From assembly GCA_030765065.1 (NCBI GenBank), contig CM060990.1:5202001-5266000 (forward strand): a stretch of DNA of 64,000 bases. Direction: 5' to 3'. This DNA comes from Deroplatys truncata (Eukaryota > Arthropoda > Insecta > Mantodea > Mantidae). The position numbers and the translations under genes are program-made. Positions 8,342 through 19,603 of this stretch are shown here, piece after piece. Numbering within the stretch: position 1 is the stretch's first letter; the number at the start of each line of letters is the position of its first letter. Below the pieces are notes generated by a model. That model made no database searches. It was not told where the DNA came from and was given only the letters and a program-made list of their open reading frames with translations.

Positions 8342-9428
8342 TGAATAAGAAGACCCTAGGACCCTCGTTGAGGATCCTCCTCTTACAACTCCTCTTCTGC
8401 TTTCTCTTCCCAGTCTCGTTCTGTCTCTTCCTCCGCTCCCTCCTCACACCCCTGCAACATATATTCAAAACAATGTTAGAAATAGGTTTAGTTAATGATT
8501 TCATGCCCTCTGAAAGAGAAAATACATATATTAGAAAAATCCTCTCCCATTGCCACACAAAAAGTACTATCAAAGTGTGTCATACTCACTTCACGGACTT
8601 GCATGATTCTGTGCGTATCTCGGGCGAGCAATCTGGAATCGTCTGATTTATCCCCTTCTGTACCATCGTTGCTTTATCATCAGGGGTTGTAGTAATGTCG
8701 GGTAGCGGAGCAGCATCCTCATCCATAGGTTGCGTATTGCGCTCTGCGATTGGATATTCCTCTATATTGACAATGCGTCTCTCAGGATCCAGCTCCTCTA
8801 TTGGCACGGGTACCTTAGGCTCAGTCATTCGCAGTCTGTAATAATTTAATTTTAGGTTAGACATAGAGTAGCATTAGAAGCAGTAAATGAAAATGTAATT
8901 TAACATTTCTTCTACTTACTCGAGTTTTCTCCTCCTGCGCTGGTAGACCTCACAGTTATCGTTACATAGGAAGAAGGATGTCATGCGTTCATGCTGGGCC
9001 GGGTTAGTACAAAGTACAGAATGCATGTACCCAGTGCACGACTCTGTATCACATTCAGTTAGATGCTTCGAGACGAAGACATCGTCAACATTCTCGACAT
9101 CGCTAAGATCCTCCACATCATCACCCATGCGATTTTCACTGAAAGAATAAAATAATTTCAAGTTAGTTTTCATTTAACATGCGTACAATATATTACCGAG
9201 TTATAGAAATATATATATTACTTACATGTTCGCTCCTCGATAAACAGGACAGCTCTCTGTGCACACTTCCAGTGTAGTCATCTGATCATGATGCGATGGT
9301 TGAGTACACAACACTGAATACATTAAACCATTGCATGTTTCGGTATGGAAGTATACGTAGTGAAAATAATCTTCTCCGCACTCGCTCCAGCAATCATTCA
9401 TCTCAGATGCACGATTATCACCAGCCAT
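8286..9428 (-). CDS. Four-exon Cys-rich gene next to the Polinton terminal repeat
   Basis: Four minus-strand exons: 9428-9226, 9138-8920, 8835-8590 and 8451-8286. The introns are 87, 84 and 136 bases, with donors GTAAGT, GTAAGT and GTGAGT and CAG acceptors (TTATTCTTTCAG for the first). All three junctions are phase 2 and keep the frame, giving about 277 residues. The first two exons encode related Cys/His modules: C-x-G-x-M-x-SVLC, then H-x-x-M, then C-x3-C-x-VY. Exon 3 is acidic and Pro-rich. Exon 4 opens with a strongly basic tract (RRERRKRQ, KRKQKRSCKRR) that looks like a nuclear signal. A TATA box lies about 55 bases before the ATG. I do not recognise the family. It may be a Polinton accessory regulator or, less likely, a captured host gene. 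Confidence 0.6.
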
Positions 9429-9480
9429 TTCGATTATCACTGAACGAGCAATAAATTGATCGCTCTGGCTGCCGACGTTC

Positions 9481-9488
9481 CTTATATA
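9481..9488 (-). promoter_or_regulatory. TATA box of the four-exon gene
   Basis: TATATAAG on minus, about 53 bases upstream of the chosen ATG at 9428. This leaves room for a start site near 9455 and a short leader. It lies between the first exon and the terminal repeat that begins near 9592. Confidence 0.45.
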
Positions 9489-9591
9489 CTGTTGACGGTG
9501 ACATCACGCGGTTGTGGAGGGGATGAATGCATGTTGAGACCTGTTATTCGCCTCCAGGCAGAAGCCGTCTGTCTATTTTTTGAATACAAAG

Positions 9592-10612
9592 ACCTTTTTT
9601 AATAACATTTATAATATTTAACTATAATGTTATCTGTATTTATTTTATTTTTAATAACATATGTAGTATTCACCGATCAATGAGACGCTTCTGAATTTTG
9701 AATACTTTATTCCCAATATTTTATTGAAAGAAATAAGAACTATGAAACTTAATCATTAATTATCACGGAAAAAATTGTCTAGAATTGGGTTTTTCCATGG
9801 TTTGTGATGGAAATTCTACGAGCTAAAAGGTATTTACATTGAGTGTCTGAGGGTTTTTCAGAGCACTTAGGAAAACAATTACTGACCTTGTTCGCTAATG
9901 TGGTGAAAGCGTCTAACGTTGTCAGCTAATGTAGGTCACCGTTACCATCAGGCAGAAGTAGGATGCGGGTTTTTCATTACATGACTGGCTCTTGTTCGCT
10001 AATGTGGTGAAAGCGTCTAACGTGGTCAGCTAATGGAGGTCACCGTTACCACCAGGCAGAAGTAGGTCGTTGTTCGCTAATGTACGTAAACAGATCCGGA
10101 ATGCAAACTTAAAAGTCTATTAATGTGGTGAAAGCGTCTAACATGACCAGCTAATGGACAAGCGCTTTCCCCAGATAGAAGAAGGCTGCAGTGTTTTCAT
10201 TACATGACAGACTGTTCCCGTGAGCAGACTACTTATACTCACGCTCGAGTCAACAATTCATTATTCAAAAAACTTAATTGCTCGAGGATGCAATGTGCAG
10301 CCTTAGTAGTCATAAAAAAATGTTTGACGAACATTACCTAATTAATTTGCCGAGGGGCGGCAGGCCCCGAGAAAACAATTCCCTACCGCACACCTCAAAG
10401 GGAACCGGCGGGAGGCTGCAACACAGAACAAACGATATCGATTATATCTTATCATCTGTCGACATCTCCGACGGTCATTAGCAGGTTACATATGTTTACA
10501 TATGTATTACCACACATATCCATTAGACGTGACATTAGCGGCGGTCATTAGCTGGTTACATGTGTTTACATATGTTAAAACACATGTAATTACCCTTATC
10601 AGCTGTCGGCAT
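9592..10612. repeat. Terminal repeat of the Polinton (right end, tip missing)
   Basis: This segment is homologous to the roughly 1.05-kb TIRs of the element at 28162-36616, in the orientation of its right TIR. It starts with AT-rich repeats (TTAATAACATTTATAA type), includes the block GGGTTTTTCAGAGCACTTAGG and ends at GTCGGCATCTTCCTTTG. Compared with the other copies, the outermost 28 or so bases, including the AGTAG tip, are absent or replaced, so the element end looks truncated. Between 9890 and 10170 there are three partial copies of a unit with TGTTCGCTAATG and GTGGTGAAAGCGTCTAAC, making this copy longer. Confidence 0.7.
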
Positions 10613-13600
10613 CTTCCTTTGCGCTTAAACATACCTTTTTATTCTACTTCAGTGCATATATGTGTTGCATAAAATACATTACATGAGTAAGTGTGAACAG
10701 CATGCAACATTTCTCAATAGTTTAAAATAGAATATTTAGATCCGATGTAGTCTATTTGTTTACCCTGGTAGGAGTAAGGGTCGCGGGGCCTTCTCTTCCA
10801 TTCTATGAGGCAATAAAGTACAATACAACGTAATAAACAGATGAACATACAAGGGTCTAACAAAGATATTAAAATGAAGAAAAGATAAATGCAATACATT
10901 ACAAGAAAATATACACATAAAAATGTCCAACAAAGCTACTAAATGGAAAAAGAAAAAAAATCCTAATCAAAATGCTTTTAAACGGAATATCCATATAGGT
11001 GCAAACAATTACTCTAAATGGTTTAATATTTAAATTTGAAATGTTAACTGCTAGCATATAAAGCAATAGCAATAATAAAGGACTGCTGCGAGGTATTCAT
11101 CATTATGATATAGCAGCAGATTAGGTTGAACTATAAACCTAGTTCTCCTCTTGAACTGTATAACTTCCCGGCAGGGAATTCCAAAGACCAACTAATGCTT
11201 TAGTGAATGATGTTGATGATGGAATAGCAAGAATGAAAGAGTTTCTCGAATATGACAGAGAGAAAGGTATTTAAGGCGAACATTTACACGTACACAATGT
11301 ATACATTCCACTTCCTTTATGTTTCAATTATAGGCAACAAAATTTGTAGGTAAAGCCGTGGGATATGACAGGTAAAAGTAACTTTGCTGGCATCTACAAT
11401 ATTCTAGCAAACAGAATGAAATATAATGGCTTTAGCGAAGAATTTTAAGCATTCTATGAAGGATAAAGAATGGTGTAACTGTGGTGCACCATTGCAATAA
11501 ATTCAAATAAAATTCTGCTTATACTCCCTCTATTATTCTTGCTCTAATACTCTTCTACACACCAGAAGGATTCTCTCCCATTCTTTGAGCCATTTCTTCC
11601 AGGGTCTCTTCGCTGGAAAACTCATTTGTTTCTATTTGCTAACCTCTAACACTAGAGTTACTCTTCTCCCTAGGTTACGCTGTTGAGCAAGCTGGGCTCT
11701 AGTCTATTTGCACCAACTTATATAGGTACATTACGTAGACTTATATTTTTAAAGGTGCGCACTAGAACTTTAGTTCTACTTAAGGTTATATAATGAAATT
11801 TGAAAACAGGATATGCATTGTATTGAGCAGTACGTCTTAATTTTCAGGTTTCTTGTTTAACAGATTTTAAAATACAAGTACTTCAGTTTTCACATTAAAA
11901 TCAAGAGAGATCAATAGAAGCCTAAATGTTCATGGCGGATATTTCTAACAATAAATTAGTGCATTGATTTCACAAGTCATTGTATTTTAAATTTTTTAAT
12001 AAAGAAGAAGAAATCCGTAGAACAGAATACTAATGAAAAGAGTTCTGGATTTTGGTCCATGAATAACACAATCAAAACTAATCTACAATTTATACTTCGT
12101 CTTATCTATGTGCTAAATATGTTTTTCTGATTAGCGAGTATTTCATTACAAAGAGTATAACTAAAAGTAGAGGTTTAGTAGGGCATTCAGCACTATTGTG
12201 ACGCTGCGGCCTTTATCGGGAGGTTGGCGCCGCGCAGTAAACACTGGGTAATTAAGCGAGCGTTCTCGCAGAGGGTTGATGACGTGTAGTTAGTGCTACT
12301 GCAACAAGTCTTGTATTGGCTTCCCAGCGAAGAGACTCCGTCAGGAAGGAAGGGAACTGATGGCAAATTGAACTCCCAGTGAAGTTAAACTTAGCAAAAC
12401 AGTGACAGTTGAAAAACTCAACAAAGCCACAGTACTGTATCAAGATCAACTGGCTGGAAGGAACTGGCCGGAAAGCAGTAATAATTTGTGAGTAGATCAG
12501 ACATGGAAAGCTATCGCCATAGCCACATTTTTACCGCAATAGACCTGGAAGAGTGATCAGCACTTCATGAAAAGGTAGTGGAACTTTTCAGTTATGCAAG
12601 AACGTCCTACCTGTATTCAGTTAAGGGAGCTTTATTTCCAAACTGCGGATGGCAATGGAAAACCACCGCGATACCAACTTACTGAGTATTCCCTTGGGCA
12701 AGTCGTTGGTGTCATCCACAGCCTAACCTAAGGAGGCAGTTGCCTTCGAGTATAAAACCTATAGGAAAATATATCACTAGTAACACAGTGTGGAATTTAT
12801 GAATTATTTCTAGTACAGTGTTAACGCCAAAATTAACATATTCAATATTCCATTATTTCAGCCTCGGATGCTACACCTAGAGGACAGGGAGGATAGGATA
12901 ATAAATTCCAAAGTTGGATACGGAGTGAAAAAAACAGGAAATTCGTAATTTAATATTTTATGTGACAATTATACTATGTAAGTTTTATTGGATAAGGGTC
13001 GCAAAAGTAAACAATAGTACGATATGGAAAAAATGATTGAGCGCACTCTCAGAGCAGAATATTTCTAGGTCCCACTTCATATTGCAGTGCGGTTTACACA
13101 AGTGGATGTTTCCAGCATGCAGCTAGACTTCATTAACAGTCTCTGTGGCATACGTTATCGTCTATCGAACACAATACACGTTCGCCATTTGTATTTGTTC
13201 CTGATAAAGAAAGAGGAGTGGTGCGGCAATGTAGTCCTGTCCTACCCATTCTTCGTTAGCCAATGCATCAACAGAACGAAAAGTATTTCTGTTTGATGCT
13301 ATGCTCATTGGTATGTATACAAATAGGAGGAGCAACCAAAATCCAATAGACCGAAACAACAAATGACCTGAATCATAAGCCATCAAATACCCTAAATACA
13401 ATAAATAATGTTACCATAAAAACCATGGCTGCTGTTATAGAGCATATATGCATGTGGCAACAGACCTTTTGAAACCCAAGCATACATATCTCAGAGGTAA
13501 TGCACGCGCTTTGGGCACTGGCAAACCTAGTTTCAAATCGCGGTGAGGATGTACACTTTTTATTCCTTTTTATTTTCTTTCTTCAATCTTACATATCCCC

Positions 13601-13753
13601 TTCAAATTCTTGAACTTATGTGGATTTTCCACAATATTTGTTATAAATTGAGCTTTAGACATACGCCGATATATCTATACCATAGCCAACGCTTCCAACT
13701 AGTGGTGATAAGCTTGGTTATTTTATCGCCATTTTGTTTCCTTTCTTTCTGCG
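10613..13753. other. Intergenic stretch without recognisable genes
   Basis: I see only short shadow frames and AT-rich sequence. Near 12,190-12,770 the base composition is more even, and the text GGCAATGGAAAACCACCGCG around 12,650 resembles sequence common in old arthropod retrotransposon copies. No frame supports a protein there. Around 13,490-13,550 a tRNA B-box-like stretch (GTTTCAAATCGC) may be a SINE remnant. Confidence 0.4.
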
Positions 13754-14810
13754 TTGGTCACACGTTCATTAATTCCATTCATCACCGAAACAGGTCGTCA
13801 ATCGCTAATAGTACCCTACAACTGCGCATTGGTTCATACCTTAGCAATGGCAGTGGTCATTTATAAACGTGCTGTTGTTCTCACTCTGGTTTCTCACGGC
13901 TATACGGCCACCAGAGCAGGTAGCAGTTCTGGTATTTTACAGTCCACTGCGAGGAGGTGGGCGAAATGGGAGGTCTGTAAGGAAGAGTACATTTCGTTCA
14001 CGTGTATCTACAGAGAATGAAGACAGGTCTTTCTTGGCAGAGGTTGAAAGAGGTTCGCTTCTAACAATACAAACATTTGTCTTTATTCCCGGGTAGTGCA
14101 CAGACGGTTATGAACCGTTGTAAAGATAACGGAATTCAGCGTAGACGTGCGGCAATAAAGGAAGAGGTAACCGAAGCCCAACAAATTGACAGGTTGGCAT
14201 TTGCTGTACACTATGAGAACTTCGACTGGAGCGAAGTTACGCTGTGTATCTCAAGTGTCAGTTGTATTGTATTTGTTTACACCCCAGTGGGATTCGCTAT
14301 AATAGACGCTATCTCACTAATCGTGCAAGGAGTGGTCTAACGAGTGTTACTGCTCGGGCATGGATATCTCGGGAAGAGGCACGTATGCTGGGACGTGTTC
14401 ATAGGAAGCTGAATGAGGAAAGCTATTCTGAACTTCTAGAATACGTTCCGCCCCCGTCTGCCCGAGAGCGTTATCCTGAATAAATTCTTGTATTCCAACA
14501 GGATAACCAATTCTGTCCACGGGTCAGCCAAGGTTCAAAAGTGGTTTTCGGAGCACACGGATATCTTAGAGCCGATACCGTGGCCTCCGAAGTCAACAGA
14601 TTTGAACCCAAAAGAACACTTTTGGGCGAAAGTAAAGCAGAGGCTTTCTCGAGGTCCAAATTGGTTAATGCTGCACAACTCTGGTGTGCATTGACAGACA
14701 CTTGGGAGCCACTAGCAGAAGACGTCAATAATTATTTTAAAATGCTAGATTCCATGTCTCGAAGATTGAGGGCAGTGATAAAAAATAACGGGGACCATAC
14801 AAAGTATTAA
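13754..14810 (+). pseudogene. Tc1-type transposase relic
   Basis: Pieces of a Tc1/mariner (IS630 superfamily) transposase in family order but in several frames. A helix-turn-helix region reads SGILQSTARRWAKWE (near 13,930). A second DNA-binding segment reads GSAQTVMNRCKDNGIQRRR (near 14,100). The core entry RLAFAVHYENFDWSEV lies near 14,190, then AWISREEARMLGRVHRKLNEE and ERYPE near 14,360-14,480. The stretch around the second catalytic Asp (VFQQDN, about 14,490) is in a different frame from WPPKSTDLNPKEHFWAKVK, which carries the final acidic residue. At least three frame changes are needed, so it is inactive. No clear terminal inverted repeats were found, and the boundaries are those of the coding similarity. 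Confidence 0.75.
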
Positions 14811-15803
14811 TTTTTTATTTTTCTCTTATTTTATTAGTTTTGGTTACGCTTAAAAGCAACAGGAGATGACGTCGCTATGTTTTACTTTATATTCTAGTTT
14901 GCGAGAAAAGCAGATAAATATTTCACACATCATAGAATGAATTTTATATTATAGAACGTAATCCACATCGATATAAAAGGTGCTAATATGAAAAAAATCC
15001 CTATGTGCGTCGCTGGATTCGAAACTACTTCCCGAGTAACACACCGAGATTCAAACTCAGAACGTTGGCACTGAGCGATTTTTACCACGGAGAAGCACTT
15101 ACTCTGTTTACACAGAGCTGTAACGGACAGTTCAAATCTCAAGGTTTGGTTTAGTTTGTGAGTATTTACTGTACTGTTAGCGAAGAACGGTTCCTTTAAT
15201 TATTCCCTGGCTGCTATTTTATACTATAATGTAATAAACCATGTCTTACCTCGCTGCGTATAAGCATAGCGCACGTGCACGAGTGAACCTGGTGTACTTC
15301 CGTGAGCCCGAAGCGACACAAAGGTAACAGCGCTCAAAGCAGGACACAAGTCAAGCTGAGGCGTCGTAATGTTATTAATAATCGCGTTATTACCTTTAAT
15401 AATTATTAATTGCAACCCGCCAGTTCTAACATCTTACTTTGGTCAAACAATTATTCGTTTACTGCCGTGTTTTACCTGTGCCGAACGCTTTCAGTAACTT
15501 CTTCCGGAATGCGGCGGATTTTTTTGTTTATTCGGGTATTAACTTGGTTGTGACTCTATATTATCACATCATGGGTTTGGATGAGTTATAGGTTTCTAAA
15601 TAATTATCAATTGGCTCGTTTGAAATATAATAGTCTTTATTTGTACCACCATCTTTTAAATGTGTGTATTAAATTTAGCATTTGTTGTTTAGCTGCCATG
15701 TACTCATCGCAACTTCAGTTTGTAATCGCGGTACCGGGAGTACGGTTCACGATTATGTACTTATCAAATGTACATGTTGTGTTGTTCATATGATCAAAGC
15801 ATA
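14811..15803. other. Intergenic stretch, possible SINE remnant
   Basis: No gene is recognised. On minus around 14,990-15,130 there is a B-box-like GAGTTTGAATCTCGG and a GTGGTAAAAATCG stretch upstream, which could be a decayed tRNA-headed SINE. The rest is AT-rich and non-coding. Confidence 0.3.
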
Positions 15804-16103
15804 CAGTCGTCCTCCGTGGTGTAGTGGTTACCATGCTAGCCTTTAGTTCCCGAGGTCGCGGGTTCAAACCCGGCGGAGGACGATGGATTTTTCGGGCGCA
15901 AAAATATTTAGCGTGGCTTCCTTCGGAAGGGAAGTAAAGCCGCGGTCCCGTGTCGTAGGTTTACGGCACGCAAAAGAACCTCAAGGCTGATAAAGAGGTC
16001 TCTGAGCAAAATTACCGGTCTTTCACGCTCAATATAGAATGGGATGCTAAGGACCACAACAGTTAAAGAGCGTCCATAAATAGAACTCAATTTAATTTCA
16101 ATT
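15804..16103 (+). mobile_element. Full-length tRNA-derived SINE
   Basis: About 300 bases. The head (15807-15879) is a 73-base tRNA-like unit with a 7-bp acceptor stem (GTCCTCC pairing with GGAGGAC), A box TGGTGTAGTGG and B box GGTTCAAACCC, close to tRNA-Val in layout. A unique body follows (GTCCCGTGTCGTAGGTTTACGG, abbreviated here by its start GTCCCGTGTCGTAGG) and a tail with AGAGCGTCCATAAAT and CAATTT repeats. Imperfect target duplications TCAAAGCATA (15794-15803) and TCAAAGTATA (16104-16113) flank it. Other copies in the window lie at 24824-24982, 33018-33239 and about 52918-53006. Confidence 0.85.
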
Positions 16104-16264
16104 TCAAAGTATATATGTATGTGCCCCATGTATGTTATACTTTACCTGTGAAAATTGGTTTTTATCGTGTCACTCCTAGGTCTGCACGCGAATTTTGTTA
16201 TCCTAACCACGGCCTATTCTTCCCACCTCTATTCGGTTTTCTAAATAAACCTATTGGTAGATTT

Positions 16265-17540
16265 TATTATAATTAGAACACAGAAGTTAGGCAAAATGTC
16301 TTTTCTATTGGACGGATATAATAACGAGTTAAACGGAGATAAACACATTTCCGTACATTTAGGGATGGCAGGGCTAGTTTTTATTTTTTGGCCTATTTTA
16401 AGGTTCAAAGTCATTTTAGCCTGTTTTGGATCTCTATGGCGCTTTTTGTGATTATTTACACATTTTAAAAAACACATAAATAATTTAAATTTATGAAAGT
16501 GGCAAAAATAATGAAATGACACTTTCACATCACAAAAATATTTACTGAGGATCTTGTTCCCCATAAATGCCTTTACTTGTTTTCAAGCAGTCGAAAACTT
16601 ACCTCCTCAAACGAATACATTAGGCTCTTTAAATATCAGAACCTATGAAAGGAAAGCAGGCGGCTTACATGAAAAAGGCAACAACTAAAGCCTTGAAAGT
16701 TCTCTTCTCGAAAATGCTCTATCTCACATGTCTAGTCCATGGGTTGCAGAGAATCGCCGAAGTAAGAGGTTTGTCCTCTTGTGGATAAGGTGGTATCAAA
16801 CACTAAGGTCTGCCTAAAATCACCCTTTCGAATGTGGTATTTGAAAACGTGGCACCAGAGTTCGCTTTACCTCCACAACTAGTTCTCACCAGATGGGGAA
16901 CCTGGATATAAAAGCAACAGTTTGTATTTGATGCTCTATCAGAAGATGAAGCTGCTTCAGTTGTTAAACGAACAACTCAGCAGCACATTACAGTGTGCTG
17001 CCGGAAGTTGGAGAAAAAGGCGATAAGCTAGTGTCACCCATGGCGATTTTGAAGATGCAATAAATTAACTGCTGCATCTACGAGGAGAGAAAGGAAAAGT
17101 GTTAGTGACATAAACGTTTTACGAGTGCTAATGTGAGCCTAGAAAAACTTAAGAACATTTTTGATGTCCTGAAAATGAAAGTTTTGTTATAAATGATGAG
17201 TCCTTATTCTCCAGTCACTTAAGTGGAAGTAGAGCGTTCTTTTCCCATGATGAAAAACGTTCCCTCTGACAGGCGGTTGATTATGGCAGTTGACAGCTTG
17301 AAAAACACATCATGTGGTTGCTTTTAATCAAGTAATGTAAGAGTAAGCACTTTATGTGGTAAATTATTAAGTATCTTAGATAGATATTTTTATTAATAAA
17401 GAGTGGGATTTCTCTGTGTTTTCGCTTAAAATAAGCGCCTATTTTAATTATGTTACTGCCAATTTTCGTTATTTAGGTACCCTTTGCGTGCCTATTTTAG
17501 CCAAAATAAATGCCTGCACTTCTGGGTTCTAATTATAATA
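16265..17540 (+). mobile_element. hAT transposon relic
   Basis: About 1.28 kb bounded by roughly 29-bp imperfect inverted repeats: TATTATAATTAGAACACAGAAGT at the left (shown in part as TATTATAATTAGAAC) and its complement near 17,511-17,540. The CAGAAGTTAGGCA part is like hAT ends. Inside, near 16,860-16,910, the translation LPPQLVLTRWGTWI matches a conserved hAT block, and near 17,205-17,300 VEVERSFSMMKNVPSDRR matches the C-terminal dimerisation region. Most of the transposase is missing or out of frame, so the copy is dead. An 8-bp target duplication could not be identified with confidence. Confidence 0.6.
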
Positions 17541-18118
17541 TTTCTGAATTTCTCGCAAAATTTGTATTTTTCCTCGCATCCTCCAATCATATATTGTCGT
17601 AACCTGTACATTATATAACTCAAGGAGGGTAGAGCAAGGTACCGAAACAGGATCAAGCATTAATCTACACGAGGATCTACAGGGGCGAGCTGAACTAAAT
17701 TCTTACATACCTGAAAATACCTAAAAATATATCTAAATCATGCTGTGGAAGGATAGAAGGATCTCACTGCTTAAAGAAGACACATGCTAAAAGTTTAGAT
17801 TGCCAAAATATATTGAGAATAATTCCAGATGACCTGTCTTGCTGTCGACGACGAGTTCCAACTGCACTGTACTGTCGTCACATTTTTAACAGACTGACTT
17901 AGCGTCAGACACTACTACTGAAGAACCGGTTTTCCCCCACTATCATGACCTAATTCCGGTCTGTATTACCAACCCAGGAACCACCCAACAAACATTACCA
18001 TAACCAACTGTTAATACATACATTTCCACAACCAAATGCCATAATATTTAGCGTGGTACGTGACTTCACATAACTTTACAAGTTTCGACTCTGCTACTTT
18101 AAGCCCCTTAATGCTGAC
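17541..18118. other. Intergenic stretch
   Basis: No genes, clear repeats or RNA signals were recognised. The last four bases (TGAC) are the left target duplication of the following LTR element. Confidence 0.4.
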
Positions 18119-18889
18119 TGTCGCGGTAATCGGCTCGTGTTATCTTATTTGCTGGGCGCCTGTTATTATTTTATTATTTTAAAATTTGAGTTCTTTGTCC
18201 TCCGGCTAGCTATTATTACTCAGTCAAGCAAGTGTCTCTGAGCAGGGCGTGTAAGCGGAAAGGAGTTAAAAAATAACACTAATAAACTAATTCATTTATA
18301 CTTTTTATTGCCGTAACACTTAATTAATAATTCACATATTTAATCTTTATACACGCCTGACTGAAACTGTGATATTTCCGAATGTAGCTATAATCACTTA
18401 TTTGCCGCGCACCAATTACTACGCGTACTTGACGTTTTGTAACTAACTGCGACGTGTACCTCGCGAATGACTTTTCAAGACTGCGCGAAACTTGTTTATG
18501 ACTTGAGAACATATACTCCTTCACCTCGAAATGCCTAAACATTATAATAGGGCTGCTATTGATTACCAAATCGCGCCAACATTAGCGTCTGTTTTGTCAG
18601 CCAATCACTACTACTAACATATATACTCTAGGGAACATATTCCCTCCATTTCGAAAGAAAGGCACGCTAACCTGACGTCATTTGTTTGTCTCTTCTTAGT
18701 GATAAACAACTCACCCCCTCGTTTTATTGTTACCCACTCCCATTGTCAGTTTCAGTGAGGCCGTGTAAACTTATTTCCTAACAATACTTTGGCTAACAAA
18801 CATCTAAAATCCTGTACATACAATAATATTAATTTACACTAGAATCACTCTGGCATTCACAGCATGTTATGATATAAAATACTGCCTTA
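18119..18889 (-). repeat. 3' LTR of the gypsy element
   Basis: Matches 25888-26665 along its length. On plus it begins TGTCGCGGTAATCGG and ends near AATACTGCCT. The preceding TGAC (18115-18118) is the target duplication. Confidence 0.9.
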
Positions 18890-19603
18890 TATGCCCCAAT
18901 AGAAACATAATTAGAAATATTTACTACCTTTTTTGGAAATTTTATAATTGGGTTTTTAGTCTCCTGAATATTGTAACACACGGTATCTATTACTTGCACG
19001 AAACACTGCACACGCATTTTACACACGTTATACTTTTTGCGTTTTTCTCGCCACTATTCACTGGCTCGGGTCTAAGGTGTTTATATACCTGCATCTGACC
19101 TTACAAGTTTTCTTTCATACAGCAAATACTGTACCCTGAACTATTTAGGTCACTGTTACAAAATGGTTATACTTTCTTAGGTTATTGACATAAAAATTTA
19201 TACACTCAAAATTTTTACCCTGGTTCATTTTGTAATTATCGAACATATTTAACAAAATATTCATCCTCTACACAAACATATTTACATCTCTTAATTCTAA
19301 CACATAATTTCACAATATCTGTGTGCTACATAAATGTTTGGCTTTAATTATCCTTACCCTTTTTTTATTGTTTTGTACTTATATTCACAATACCCTTTGA
19401 ATTATATTTACATACTTTTACTTTCATAAGACATTAAATTATCCTTATTACATGCTTCATTTCAAATGTGGCTACAGTTTACTAAAAATGTTCTCCTTCC
19501 CCTTTAAACATTTATTTCTGTCCTACATTTATTTATTCTTTCTTGTGACATATATACATAGTTAACCCTCTTACATCCCAATACTTTGTTCTGCAGTTTA
19601 GCT

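Larger units (their letters stand above)
1..10612. mobile_element. Polinton/Maverick relic, right-hand portion
   Basis: A run of genes typical of Polintons: protein-primed PolB, retroviral-type integrase, FtsK/HerA-type packaging ATPase, adenain-like cysteine protease, and penton-like and hexon-like capsid proteins, together with accessory genes. The left end lies outside the window. The right end is a roughly 1-kb terminal repeat at 9592-10612, recognised because the same sequence forms the inverted ends of the element at 28162-36616. Genes are in two opposed blocks: PolB on plus, then integrase to ATPase on minus, then phospholipase to hexon on plus, then a spliced gene on minus. The element is broken, with perhaps half a dozen breaks in the visible part, while the hexon-like, integrase and several small genes still look open. 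Moderately young by that measure. Family identity is secure; the exact right boundary is inferred. Confidence 0.9.

Noticed and set aside
15807-15879. A tRNA gene with intact acceptor stem
   Set aside because: The anticodon region does not give a sensible anticodon (it reads TTA at the expected place). The sequence continues into a body shared by other copies, so it is a SINE head.
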